Assembly: GCF_023715585.1 (NCBI RefSeq)
Contig: NZ_JAMBOK010000001.1
Span: 1,302,001-1,366,000 of the forward strand
Direction of reading: 5' to 3'
DNA from: Sporosarcina luteola
Lineage (GTDB): Bacteria; Bacillota; Bacilli; Bacillales_A; Planococcaceae
DNA length: 64,000 nt
Shown here: one piece after another, positions 46,175 through 55,212 of the stretch
Position numbering within the stretch: position 1 is the first letter of the stretch
Layout: each line of letters begins with the position of its first letter
Program-made: the position numbers and the translations under genes
Notes under the pieces: generated by a model
What the model was told of the DNA's origin: nothing
What the model saw: only the letters and a program-made list of their open reading frames with translations
Databases searched by the model: none

Positions 46175-47710
46175 TTACATTCCGCCGCCAAATGCGTTCA
46201 TCAAGCTCATAGACTGGGAGTTCGCACGGTGGATAGCCTTCTCCATTGCTGTGAATTGCTTCCATAGTCGGTTTTCTGTCGTCTTCAAACGATCCTCAAA
46301 ACGTTCGATTTGTTTGTTCATGCTTTCCAAGCTCTTGCCAAGTGAAAATGTATGATTAACAGATCCGGCAATGCCCGCACGATCCTTAATTACTTTTTGT
46401 GTATCATCAACAGCACTACGTAAAAGACGGGCAAGTCCATTTTTTGTTTTATCTGTATCTTTACTGGCGTCATAAGCAAAGAGCTGATGGACTTTATTCG
46501 GGTCTTTGGCAATTGCCTCTTTCAATTTATCTTCATTAATGACCAATTTTCCGTTTTCCGAATAAGCGGATGAGGTAGTAATGCCGATATCCTTCAATGA
46601 CATTCCATTCACCGAAACCAACAACGTACTCCTCATTTTTGTTAGGAGGGCAGAAATATCGGAGTCGTTGCGTAATGTACCACTTTTCGCCTTTTCCTCC
46701 CAAAGCTCAATCTCTTTCTCTTTCATATCCTTTTTCTGTTCTGCTGAAAGAGGTTGGAACGAACGGTATTTCGGCTCACGAATTTGCTTGTTCAAGTCTT
46801 CAATGAGTTTATTGTAATCATCGACATATTTAACGATGGAATCGAAGATCTTACTTGTGTCTGGCGATGAGTTGAAGGAAACTGTTTTTCCATTTGGCAC
46901 TACAATATACTGGCCACTCACTTTTATATTACCATTTGCATCTTGCTCTAATGGGGATGTAACTTGTTTTAAATTCATTTCAAAACCATTGATTTGGAAA
47001 GTGTTTGAAGAGCGTTCAGTTTGTAGGCCGTTAAATGTGAAGATTGCATTTTGCCCATTGGACACCTCTTGGTTGATCTTTAATGCAGCTGCTAGATCAC
47101 CCTCGATTTTCAAAGTTCCAGACCCGCTATTTTTAGCAGAAAGAGCAATTTTACCTGTGAATTCATCATAGAACGCATTCACACCTGTTTTTTCATTTAT
47201 TTGGGCAATTACCACCCCAATTGAATCGTCCACTGAAAACTCAAGTTCTGTTGCTTCAGTTGAACCTGGAGCTGTCACACTTAACTTCACCTTACCTGTT
47301 GATTGTATATTTTCTAAAGAGGATAATTTAGTTGTATTCACATCAGCCGATGTTAACTTCTTTCCACCAATCGTAATTTCCCCGCCTTGCATCGTTGCAT
47401 TCTTCGCCAATTGATGAATCTCAATTGTCCCTGAGAAATCACTTGTGGAACTCAAATTCTTCACAGCCACTGCGTCCGGCGATGAAACACTCACATTCTT
47501 CGCTGTAAAGTTCTTTGACAGAATCATATTGTTGAACGTATTCTGGCTGAAGTCGAATAGCTGGCGGTTCACTGAACGATAATCATCCAACTGCCATTCC
47601 AAGTATTGCTTCTTCTGTGTAATCTTATCTAAAGGGATCCGGTTCGCAGTCATCATTTCCTTAATGATCTGCTCTGTATCCATCCCTGACGCTAATCCGC
47701 TTACTCGCAT
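46175..47710 (-). CDS. fliD: Flagellar hook-associated protein 2 (filament cap) FliD
   Basis: 511 residues. The N-terminal RVSGLASGMDTEQIIKEMM and the C-terminal coiled coil with LWKQFTAMEKAIHRANSQS are FliD signatures; the middle is variable, as usual for the exposed domain (residues 60-330). FliD pentamers or hexamers cap the filament and guide flagellin assembly. GAGGAGG precedes the ATG. flaG is 18 bp upstream, so the sigma-D promoter before flaG should drive flaG-fliD-fliS-fliT. Confidence 0.94.
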   Translation of the reverse strand: MRVSGLASGMDTEQIIKEMMTANRIPLDKITQKKQYLEWQLDDYRSVNRQLFDFSQNTFNNMILSKNFTAKNVSVSSPDAVAVKNLSSTSDFSGTIEIHQLAKNATMQGGEITIGGKKLTSADVNTTKLSSLENIQSTGKVKLSVTAPGSTEATELEFSVDDSIGVVIAQINEKTGVNAFYDEFTGKIALSAKNSGSGTLKIEGDLAAALKINQEVSNGQNAIFTFNGLQTERSSNTFQINGFEMNLKQVTSPLEQDANGNIKVSGQYIVVPNGKTVSFNSSPDTSKIFDSIVKYVDDYNKLIEDLNKQIREPKYRSFQPLSAEQKKDMKEKEIELWEEKAKSGTLRNDSDISALLTKMRSTLLVSVNGMSLKDIGITTSSAYSENGKLVINEDKLKEAIAKDPNKVHQLFAYDASKDTDKTKNGLARLLRSAVDDTQKVIKDRAGIAGSVNHTFSLGKSLESMNKQIERFEDRLKTTENRLWKQFTAMEKAIHRANSQSMSLMNAFGGGM

Positions 47711-47727
47711 AGTTTGTTACTACCTCC

Positions 47728-48099
47728 TCAGATTTTGCGGTCGATGAGTAATCCGACAAACTCCTTCATTGCCGCATGGATATCCAATAACTTTTTCGAA
47801 GGAATCTCTCGGACTACTTCGTCTGTTCTGGAATCGACAATCGTCACATAGTATTCATTCAGTTCATCATGCAATTTAAATCGTAATTGGGTGTTCACGC
47901 TTTCCAGGAATTTATTCATACTATCAGTCATCTGCTGCGCTTTTTCAACGGGCAGTTGACGTTCTTCCCCTGTTTGCTGTTCGTTTTTTACTGAGATCGC
48001 CTGTACTTCCGCCACCACGACTTCCTTGTCAGGCGTTGTGCTCTCCACCTTTGCGCTCAATTGCTGCGTGCCGTTCGCTCCTCCAATGCGTCCAACCAT
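47728..48099 (-). CDS. flaG: Flagellar protein FlaG
   Basis: 123 residues from the ATG at 48099. The C-terminal half is the FlaG domain: SVNTQLRFKLHDELNEYYVT, VDSRTDEVVREIPSKKLLDI and a final FVGLLIDRKI. FlaG affects filament length in some species. GGGAGG precedes the chosen ATG. A longer frame reaching to 48234 crosses a sigma-D promoter and a terminator and is rejected. It heads the fliD-fliS-fliT unit. Confidence 0.88.
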   Translation of the reverse strand: MVGRIGGANGTQQLSAKVESTTPDKEVVVAEVQAISVKNEQQTGEERQLPVEKAQQMTDSMNKFLESVNTQLRFKLHDELNEYYVTIVDSRTDEVVREIPSKKLLDIHAAMKEFVGLLIDRKI

Positions 48100-48139
48100 A
48101 TTCCCAGCCTCCCTGTAATCGAAAATCCCATTGTTGCTT

Positions 48140-48167
48140 ATATCGGCTGATACCCCCGATAGTTGAG
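48140..48167 (-). promoter_or_regulatory. Sigma-D (FliA-type) promoter of flaG-fliD-fliS-fliT
   Basis: On the minus strand CTCAA (48167-48163), a 15-bp spacer and GCCGATAT (48147-48140) match the sigma-D consensus CTAAA-N15-GCCGATAT with one mismatch. It is 41 bp before the flaG start and follows the terminator of the upstream gene. Confidence 0.85.
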
Positions 48168-48198
48168 CGGATTCGAGAAAAACAACCGTAAAATTGGA

Positions 48199-48228
48199 AA
48201 TAAAAATAGCGGCAACCCGTAGGCCGCT
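48199..48228 (-). terminator. Terminator of the RocB-type gene
   Basis: AGCGGC (48208-48213) pairs with GCCGCT (48223-48228); ATTTTTATTT follows on the minus strand, six bases past the stop. Confidence 0.75.
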
Positions 48229-48233
48229 CGCCA

Positions 48234-49913
48234 TTACTCGTGCATATTTGTTAAGATGTCCTGAATTATATGATTCGTCAAGTTCGGCACGATCTCCAAT
48301 GAATATGTCATTTCCATCCGCTCAAGCTTTTTATGGCCGTCAATTCCGTATGGACCTATGTTGATGACTGGAATATTCAACTCGTGCACATCTTCATATG
48401 CGACATGTAGTTTCTTGCCCCATGATGGCGTATTTTCCACCATATATTCAATATCATCCATATTATCACTCATCGCAATGAAACTCATATCCGATATATG
48501 CGGGAAGAAGTTTTTTGCAATTATCGGATGGTCGTAATCCGGCTGTACCGCATTAATTGCATTATCCAGTGCTTGCAATAATCTTTGTTCATCTTCCGTA
48601 TCCCCTATCAATGCAACTCGTGGTGAGTATAATGAGGAATAAAAGACGATGATAGCTGGACTTTTATCCGGCATGAACTTCCATGATTCCTCAACGACAC
48701 GAGCAGCAAACATTCGAGTATCAAGCGTTTCATCTTGTACTAATTCCTCTTTGAACTCTTTCATATGATTTTCATATTGTTCGCCATGTGCCTTTGTTAA
48801 CATTTCTTGCATTTCACTATATGTATACACTCTTGGCTTCCAAGGAAGCGAACGAGTTGCCTGACCGCTCATCCTGCAATATTTTTGATAGCGTTCTTCA
48901 AATGACGTTAAGGCGTTCGTGAATGCGAGAGTTGCTTGTTCTTTTAATAAATCAAGGACTTTTTCAGGTGACCAGGAGTGGACGAAAAAATTATAATACA
49001 CATACGCAGATAGTGCTGTTTGTACAGTATAAGACGGTTTTAAGTCAGTTTGTTTCAATGAGACCGGTGGCATTGTTGTTTCTCCTAAAGCCGTGTCACT
49101 CAGATCGGGATTGTAGTTAATTTGCTTCGTTAATTCAGCAGCGATGAAATTCGGGTCCAGGCCATCAAAAGCTGATCCGACATGGGTTTCTTCACCTGTA
49201 ATGAAAAAGGAAGGCAATAACTTGCCGACAGTGCCTTTATATACATAACGATTTTCATCACCTTCATATGCCGGGGCGACAAAATCGCTATTAATGGCTG
49301 CTACATACTTAAATGCATGTTCCTTCTTCCAGTTTTTTAATGTTTGTAAAGCAGATAAAATACCGTGGGAGCTATCCTCTTCATCACACTCCGCAATGAA
49401 GACAAGGTTGCCCTCAAGCAGTTCTGGATGTTCCGCATAATAAGTCAGTAAATACATATTGCTCGCAAGACCGCTTTTCATGTCAAGAACCCCTCGCCCG
49501 AAAAGCCAGTCGCCTGACTCCAACTGCTTTTGTGCTGGTTCCGGTATGTTCTCATTTTGTAAGAAATCCATCCAATCATCGGGGGAAAAAGCTAAATCAC
49601 GCTGTTTGCCGAAGTCATCAACTCCGACCGTATCGAGATGCCCCATTAAAACGACTGTGCGATCGCTTTCTCCCTTCGTTCCTTTCACGAACGAAAGGAC
49701 GTTATATCGTTCTCTCTCGTCTTTGGTCGTTTGTTCCATGACGAGTTGGGAACGGTTTGCCGTAAAATATGGATGGGACGCCAAATAATCGTAAATGAAT
49801 TTTGCCATGTCCTTTTCTCCATCCGTATTGACAATGCTTTCAACACCTACAAGCTTTTTTGTAATCGACAAGATTTCATTGCGGCAATGAAGCTCCTTCC
49901 TATCCATCTTCAT
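48234..49913 (-). CDS. rocB: M20 family metallopeptidase, RocB type
   Basis: 559 residues, the length of RocB. Metal-site motifs of the M20 fold are visible: VLMGHLDTVG (His-x-Asp), GRGVLDMKSG (bridging Asp) and ECDEED (Glu-Glu). RocB is linked to arginine utilisation in B. subtilis, though its reaction is not firmly known. Here it is not next to other arginine genes but sits upstream of flaG, in the place where hag is found in B. subtilis. GGGGGA precedes the ATG by seven bases. It has its own terminator and stands alone. Confidence 0.85.
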   Translation of the reverse strand: MKMDRKELHCRNEILSITKKLVGVESIVNTDGEKDMAKFIYDYLASHPYFTANRSQLVMEQTTKDERERYNVLSFVKGTKGESDRTVVLMGHLDTVGVDDFGKQRDLAFSPDDWMDFLQNENIPEPAQKQLESGDWLFGRGVLDMKSGLASNMYLLTYYAEHPELLEGNLVFIAECDEEDSSHGILSALQTLKNWKKEHAFKYVAAINSDFVAPAYEGDENRYVYKGTVGKLLPSFFITGEETHVGSAFDGLDPNFIAAELTKQINYNPDLSDTALGETTMPPVSLKQTDLKPSYTVQTALSAYVYYNFFVHSWSPEKVLDLLKEQATLAFTNALTSFEERYQKYCRMSGQATRSLPWKPRVYTYSEMQEMLTKAHGEQYENHMKEFKEELVQDETLDTRMFAARVVEESWKFMPDKSPAIIVFYSSLYSPRVALIGDTEDEQRLLQALDNAINAVQPDYDHPIIAKNFFPHISDMSFIAMSDNMDDIEYMVENTPSWGKKLHVAYEDVHELNIPVINIGPYGIDGHKKLERMEMTYSLEIVPNLTNHIIQDILTNMHE

Positions 49914-49989
49914 ACGACATTCCCCCGGTCTCTGGCACTATATTTTTTCTACTAAATAATTTTCAGGTAATTCATTACATTCCATGTTA

Positions 49990-50042
49990 GCAAATAAAAT
50001 AGGTATCTCCAAGCCACAAAATCGGCTTACGAGATACCTATT
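49990..50042 (-). terminator. Terminator of the importer/acyl-enzyme operon
   Basis: AATAGGTATCTC (49998-50009) pairs perfectly with GAGATACCTATT (50031-50042), with an inner AGCC/GGCT stem, then Ts on the minus strand. The stop codon of the ligase is inside the stem. Confidence 0.85.
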
Positions 50043-51522
50043 ACTTCATTAGCATTTTGCACAGGCTTCCGCTATCGATTTTCCCCACATGGGTTTTTGG
50101 CAGCTCCGACAAGATAATAATTTTTTTCGGAACTTTATAGGATGCGAGAGTTGCCTTGCAATGCAAAATCAATGATTTTTCATCAAATTGTTCTTCCTCT
50201 TCAATCGCCACAAAAGCGACAACCGTTTCACCCCACACATCGTCAGCCATGCCAACGACCGCCGCTTCACGGATGCCGTCGTACGTGACAAGGCATTGTT
50301 CCACTTCTTGGGGATAAACGTTTTCCCCGCCCGTAATGATCATGTCTTTTTTTCTTCCGACGATAAATGCGTCTCCATCGTCGTCGATCTTAGCCAGATC
50401 ACCTGTTTGGAGCCACCCATCCTTCATGACTTTCTCTGTTTCACGCGGTTTATTCCAATAGCCGGAAAACAGATGCGGACCTCTTACTAATAATTCACCG
50501 ATTTCCCCATTAACACATTGCTTCCCTTTTTCGTCCAGCACTTGTATTTCATTAAACAGCATGCTCTTCCCGACCGATCCGATTTTGCGCACTGCATCAT
50601 CCGGGCGTATGAAAAAATTATTCGGTCCCGCCTCCGTCAACCCGTATCCTTCCTTGAACCGCAAACCTTTCCGATGAAATGATTGATAGATCGTCTTCGG
50701 ACAAGGCGCGCCGCCTGACAAAAACACATTCATCGACGGGAAGGATGATTGATGGAAATAGGGAGTCTGGATCATCATCTGGTACATCGTCGGAACAAAT
50801 AAAGAAATCGTCGCTTCATATTGATCCGTTGCCAACAATGCTTCTTCGGGGTTGAATTGGTGTCCAATAACGACAGTCCCGCCCGCCATGAGCAACGGGA
50901 TGCATAATGCATTCAATCCCCCCGTGTGGAAGAGCGGCATATAATTGATCGTCTTGTCGCGATCCGACAAACCCCAACTTGTGATTGTGTTGAGCGCATT
51001 CCAATTGACCGCTGCATAGGAAAGCATGACCCCTTTCGGCAACCCGGTCGTGCCGCCCGTGTAGATGATCATCCACGTATCGGAACGATTGCCTTGTTCA
51101 ACTAGATGCCAGTTTACCGGAGCAAGCACCGTCTCGATGATTGACAGTGAAACGGAGTTTTTCACTGTCAATCCATCGATTCGATTTTCAAACTCATTAT
51201 GGAATAAAAGCAAAGCAGGCAAGCAATCATCAAGCAGCGACTGCAGTTCCAATTGGCTCAGCCGCCAATTGAGCGGGACGTAAATCAACCCTAGTTGCTC
51301 GCAGGCGAAGAGTACGGCGAAGAGCTCCGGACTGTTCGGCGAATAAACGGCGATACGCTCCCCACGCTTATAGCCTTGCGCCTGGAAAAAAGCAGCCCAG
51401 CGCATGACCCGATTTTTCAAGTCCGCGTAAGTCCAGCATGTGTCCGTATGGACGTCGATCAATGCAGGCCGTTCCGCCGAAAGTACAGCCCTTTTTAATA
51501 TCCAGCCATGCTCATGGAACAC
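50041..51522 (-). CDS. AMP-forming acyl-CoA ligase (ANL superfamily)
   Basis: 493 residues with all adenylation motifs: A3 YTGGTTGLPKG, A5 GYGLTEAGP, A7 TGDL, A8 GRKKDMIITGGENVYP and A10 PKTHVGKID with the catalytic Lys. It should activate a carboxylic acid to its CoA thioester. Substrate range is not evident; the length fits medium-chain, aryl or short acyl ligases better than the longer FadD group. It starts with GTG after GGAGGGGG. It is the last gene of a nine-gene operon that begins with a Liv-type binding protein, so it likely activates the imported acid. Confidence 0.87.
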   Translation of the reverse strand: MFHEHGWILKRAVLSAERPALIDVHTDTCWTYADLKNRVMRWAAFFQAQGYKRGERIAVYSPNSPELFAVLFACEQLGLIYVPLNWRLSQLELQSLLDDCLPALLLFHNEFENRIDGLTVKNSVSLSIIETVLAPVNWHLVEQGNRSDTWMIIYTGGTTGLPKGVMLSYAAVNWNALNTITSWGLSDRDKTINYMPLFHTGGLNALCIPLLMAGGTVVIGHQFNPEEALLATDQYEATISLFVPTMYQMMIQTPYFHQSSFPSMNVFLSGGAPCPKTIYQSFHRKGLRFKEGYGLTEAGPNNFFIRPDDAVRKIGSVGKSMLFNEIQVLDEKGKQCVNGEIGELLVRGPHLFSGYWNKPRETEKVMKDGWLQTGDLAKIDDDGDAFIVGRKKDMIITGGENVYPQEVEQCLVTYDGIREAAVVGMADDVWGETVVAFVAIEEEEQFDEKSLILHCKATLASYKVPKKIIILSELPKTHVGKIDSGSLCKMLMK

Positions 51523-51539
51523 GCGGCCCCCTCCTTCCC

Positions 51540-52280
51540 TTACATCATTATTCCGCCGTCAACATGCAGAACATGGCCGTGGACATAGTCCGACTCAGCA
51601 CTTGCCAGGAAGAGATACGCATTTGCGATATCTTCCGGCTTCCCGAGCCGTTGCAATGAAACAACAGAAGCCATCTGCTTGATGACATTTTCCGGCATCT
51701 TAGCAACCATCGCAGTCGCCGTGAAGCCGGGTGCCACTGCGTTAACATTGATCCCTTTCCGCCCCAATTCCTTCGCCCATGTCTTCGTCATTCCCACAAC
51801 CGCCGCTTTTGTCGCCGCGTAATTCGTCTGCCCGAAATTCCCATACACGCCGCTGACGGAAGACGTGTTAATGATCTTCCCTGCACCGGCTGAAATCATA
51901 TGAGGTGCAACCGCTTGTGTACAGTTGAAGACCCCCGTCAAATTCACGTCAAGCACCCGCTGGAAATCAGCAGGATCCATTTTCAGAAGCGTCGCGTCTT
52001 TTGTGATGCCCGCGTTATTGATCAGCACATCAATTTTCCCGTGCTGTTCTAGCGTTTGTTCCACTAAACGGCTGACGCTTTCACGGTCGACGACATCGAC
52101 TTGCATGAATGTGACGTCATGCCCTTTCTCCTTCAGTACGGCTTCCTGTTCTTTGCCTGCCCTCTCATCGAAATCCGCCATGATGACGGAAGCTCCCTCT
52201 TCCGCAAACCGCTCACATGCAGCGAGGCCGATCCCGTTCGCTCCACCCGTGATGATGGCCACTTTTCCCGATAGTCTCAT
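51540..52280 (-). CDS. SDR-family oxidoreductase, FabG-like
   Basis: 246 residues, a classical short-chain dehydrogenase/reductase: TGGANGIG cofactor motif (residues 11-18), NNAG (88-91), and the catalytic Ser in NTSSVSG with Y154 and K158 in NYAATKAA. ADFDE after beta-2, with an Asp at residue 36, suggests NAD(H) rather than NADP(H). It resembles 3-oxoacyl-ACP or 3-hydroxyacyl-CoA dehydrogenases. It lies 12 bp after the alpha/beta hydrolase and 17 bp before the ligase. With the cre site upstream of the operon, a catabolic hydroxyacyl oxidation is more likely than biosynthesis. Confidence 0.87.
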   Translation of the reverse strand: MRLSGKVAIITGGANGIGLAACERFAEEGASVIMADFDERAGKEQEAVLKEKGHDVTFMQVDVVDRESVSRLVEQTLEQHGKIDVLINNAGITKDATLLKMDPADFQRVLDVNLTGVFNCTQAVAPHMISAGAGKIINTSSVSGVYGNFGQTNYAATKAAVVGMTKTWAKELGRKGINVNAVAPGFTATAMVAKMPENVIKQMASVVSLQRLGKPEDIANAYLFLASAESDYVHGHVLHVDGGIMM

Positions 52281-52292
52281 GTTGTCATCCCC

Positions 52293-53192
52293 TTATTCCA
52301 AAAATGTTTCGATTGTTTTCTTCAGTTCATCCAGATTATCTATTAGTGGTGAGTGCCCCATATCTTCAAGTGAAATGAATGTCGCATTGTCGCCGAGTTC
52401 TTCCATGATTTCTTCCTGCATCTTTGTGGTCACGACATAGTCGCGATCCCCGTGCAAGACGAGTACTGGAATGTCGATATCTTTCGCCTGATCGGACCCT
52501 TCATTGACGCCGTTATGAGTGGCGCTAATATTGAATGTGTTCAATGAATGGTATACATCCGCCAAATTACGCTGCGTGAGCATATCGTCCACATATTCAT
52601 CGTATTTCGCTGTATCCGGCTGATTATGCGTGTAAATCAATGCGTTCCAGACGGCCTTCAGCCCATCCCGGTTCTTAGTGTCATACAGCCCTTGCATCGC
52701 AAGCGTCTTGCCGGGATCCTGCTCAACGTCTTCAATCGTTTGAAGGCGATGTTCGAGATCCGGGCTGCCGTCCTCCTTCGTACCGAAAAACGGATACCCC
52801 CGAGTCGACGCCGAGGCGAGCAATACAAGCTTTTCACATTTCCCCGGATGGTCCGCCACGTATTGCATGCAGACCGCGCCGCCCGTCGACCAGCCGATCA
52901 GATGGATATCTTCGAGTCCTAAAGCGCCAAGGAACTCATGCAGATCCTCCGAAAAATCGCGAATGCCTGTCACTCTAACGTTATACGTCGATTCCCCAAA
53001 CCCTCGGAGATCCGGTGCATAAATCTTATACTTCGGATCCATGCTCTCCATCAGAACGTCCCAATGCTTCGACGATGTCATATTGCCGTGGACAAGGACG
53101 ACGACCTGCTTGCCGCCTTCCCGTTCACGAAAAGCAAGCTGTTCACCATTCTTCAATTCCACTTTCCGCAGTTCCGTTTTATTCAATGACAT
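52293..53192 (-). CDS. Alpha/beta hydrolase
   Basis: About 299 residues. Nucleophile elbow GWSTGG with S102, acid in LHGDRDYVV and His in MGHSPL complete the triad; VHGNMTSSKHW holds the oxyanion region. It resembles C-C bond hydrolases, haloperoxidase-like esterases and thioesterases; the sequence does not separate them. The ATG at 53192 follows AGGGGGAG by seven bases and lies one base after the KAS III-like stop codon. A longer start six codons upstream lies inside that ribosome-binding site. Confidence 0.87.
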   Translation of the reverse strand: MSLNKTELRKVELKNGEQLAFREREGGKQVVVLVHGNMTSSKHWDVLMESMDPKYKIYAPDLRGFGESTYNVRVTGIRDFSEDLHEFLGALGLEDIHLIGWSTGGAVCMQYVADHPGKCEKLVLLASASTRGYPFFGTKEDGSPDLEHRLQTIEDVEQDPGKTLAMQGLYDTKNRDGLKAVWNALIYTHNQPDTAKYDEYVDDMLTQRNLADVYHSLNTFNISATHNGVNEGSDQAKDIDIPVLVLHGDRDYVVTTKMQEEIMEELGDNATFISLEDMGHSPLIDNLDELKKTIETFLE

Positions 53193-53193
53193 T

Positions 53194-54219
53194 TCAGTTC
53201 TCCCCCTCACTCTTCCCCCATTTCACCGTGATCGCCCCCCACGCATACCCGATGCCTGCGCTGACGAGAACGGCGATATCTCCATCATTCAATTTATTTT
53301 CTTCCAAAGCAAGCTCCAAAGACAAAATCTGGTCCATTTGCCCGATATGCCCGTATTCATCCAAATAAACAGATTGCTCTTCATTCAGCCCAAGCTCACG
53401 CAGAACGAATTCATGCGCTGATTTCTTCATATGCAAAATCGCTAGATAATCAATGTCCTTTTCTGCAAACCCGCTTTTCTGCAATGAACTGCGGATGACT
53501 TACAGGAAGTTTTCCATCGACTTCTGTTCAAGGCGTGCTTTCATGCCGATCGGATCAAGCACATCAAGACGGTATAGCCCTTCTTCAAGATCGCTAGCAG
53601 TGAGCGGCTTTTTCGTACCGCCGACCGGAACGACGACATCCTCCGAAAACGAACCGTCCGTGATGAGCTCAGCCTCCAGCACGATGTTTTCCGTGTGGTC
53701 GCGACTCAAAATCATCGCAGCCCCACCTGCAGCCAAATTGAACATGAACCGGGTTCTTTCATTTCTGTAATCGATGAAATCACCGTTCCGATAGCCGCCT
53801 GCAAGTAAAACCGTCTGGATGTCCGGATCGGCCAGCATAAGACTTTTCGCCACTTTCATTGCCATGATCGCCGTTCCGCAACGGAGTGCCACGTCGAATG
53901 CCCAGGCGTGGTAGGCGCCAAGCTCCTCCTGCATCTTGATGGCGGCCGTCCATAAGGGATATTCCTTATGCTCTTCGCCGATATAGATGATGACGTCGAT
54001 TTCCTTCGGGTCAACTTGCCCTTTCCGAAGCGCCTCGCGAGCTGCCCAGACACCCATCGCAACTGTATGATCATGCTCCCCGGGAATCGGCTTTTCCGTA
54101 ATTCCCATCTTCGTCTTCACAACGTCGACCGGCAATCCAGACCGTTCAGCGATTTCCTCGGCAGTCATTTTCATCGAAGGGATGTACGTGCCCGTGCTGA
54201 CTATTCCTACTGTCGTCAT
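53194..54219 (-). pseudogene. KAS III-like condensing enzyme gene interrupted by an in-frame TAA
   Basis: One reading frame encodes 239 residues (MTTVGIVSTGTYIPSMKM .. KSMENFL), a TAA at 53502-53500, then in the same phase VIRSSLQKSGFAEKDIDYLA and the rest of a thiolase-fold C-terminal half to 53194. Joined, it has full KAS III length (about 341). The Cys is kept (ALRCGTAIM), the His aligns with LAILHMKK, but the usual Asn position is His (EYGHIGQMDQ), so even the intact enzyme would be unusual. The ATG overlaps the livM-like stop (ATGA). A single base change, for example GAA or CAA to TAA, explains the break. The downstream genes remain open. Confidence 0.85.
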
Positions 54220-55208
54220 GAGACCTCCCTCTTTTCGACCGGCCGCGTTTTCTTTTTTCGCTTCCAAAGCTTTTCACGAACCGTTCCGACGATGCCGCGC
54301 GGGAAAAAGATGACCGCAAGAATATAGACGATGCCGAAGAAAATGATCCATCGTTCGAAAATTGGATAGTCTTTCGCGAGTCCGGATAAATAATGCTGGG
54401 TCAATTCAATGACTCCCGCACCGACAATCGGCCCGATCAGAGTGCCGACGCCGCCGATAATCGTCATGAGCAATGCGTCGAGTGTAATATCCATCGTCAA
54501 AACACTTGTATTGACGAACCGCAGGGATACCGCATAAAGCGAACCCGCCAAGCTAGCAATGACGCCCGCCACGACGGAGGCCATGACTTTATAATGCAAA
54601 GTATTGAATCCAAGTGATCTTGTACGCTGTTCATTTTCCCTGACCGCGACAAGAACGCGTCCGAACGGGGAATTGACAAAACGTTGCAGCAGTAAGTAGA
54701 CGAGCACAAGGCAGATCAGTGTCACGAAATAAAACATCATTCGGTCCTTGAAAAACTCGGGCGCTTTGAACGTAAAGCCATCATTCCCGTGCGTAACCGT
54801 CCGCCACTTTTCCGCAAGCACCAAAAACAATCCCGAAACAGCCAAGGTGAGCATCGCAAAGAAATGACTTTTCAGACGCAGCGTTAATAGCCCTATGAAA
54901 AAGCTGATTAACGCGGCAAGCAGCATCCCGCAAACAACAGACAGGATGAAGATGCCGATGGAAGGTTCCATCCGTTTCAGCATGACAGCGGTCGTATACG
55001 CACCCATCCCGAAAAACATCGCGTGCCCGAACGACACGATGCCCGTATAGCCGAGCAAAATATCATAGCTCATCGCCAAAATCGAAAAGATGAAAATCTG
55101 TGTCAATAAAATCGTCCATGTCCTCGAATCCGAAACAAACGGGAAAACGACGAGTACAACAACAATAATTGCGAGAAATAGGTTGTTCCATTGAAATTTG
55201 TTTTTCAT
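54216..55208 (-). CDS. Liv-type ABC transporter permease (LivM-like)
   Basis: 330 residues with about ten helices. ILAMSYDILLGYTGIVSFGHAMF is the signature of LivM permeases, followed by RSLGFNTLHYKVMASVVAGV, the loop that contacts the ATPase, and IGGVGTLIGPIVGAG. The C-terminal tail is basic. It pairs with the LivH-like permease, whose stop lies four bases before its start. The importer family moves branched-chain amino acids, amides, urea and small organic acids; the enzymes downstream favour an acid here. Confidence 0.9.
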   Translation of the reverse strand: MKNKFQWNNLFLAIIVVVLVVFPFVSDSRTWTILLTQIFIFSILAMSYDILLGYTGIVSFGHAMFFGMGAYTTAVMLKRMEPSIGIFILSVVCGMLLAALISFFIGLLTLRLKSHFFAMLTLAVSGLFLVLAEKWRTVTHGNDGFTFKAPEFFKDRMMFYFVTLICLVLVYLLLQRFVNSPFGRVLVAVRENEQRTRSLGFNTLHYKVMASVVAGVIASLAGSLYAVSLRFVNTSVLTMDITLDALLMTIIGGVGTLIGPIVGAGVIELTQHYLSGLAKDYPIFERWIIFFGIVYILAVIFFPRGIVGTVREKLWKRKKKTRPVEKREVS

Positions 55209-55212
55209 GCCG

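Noticed and set aside
48100..48234. N-terminal extension of FlaG by 45 residues
   Set aside because: The extension would cross a sigma-D promoter and the terminator of the upstream gene; the internal ATG at 48099 has a good ribosome-binding site.
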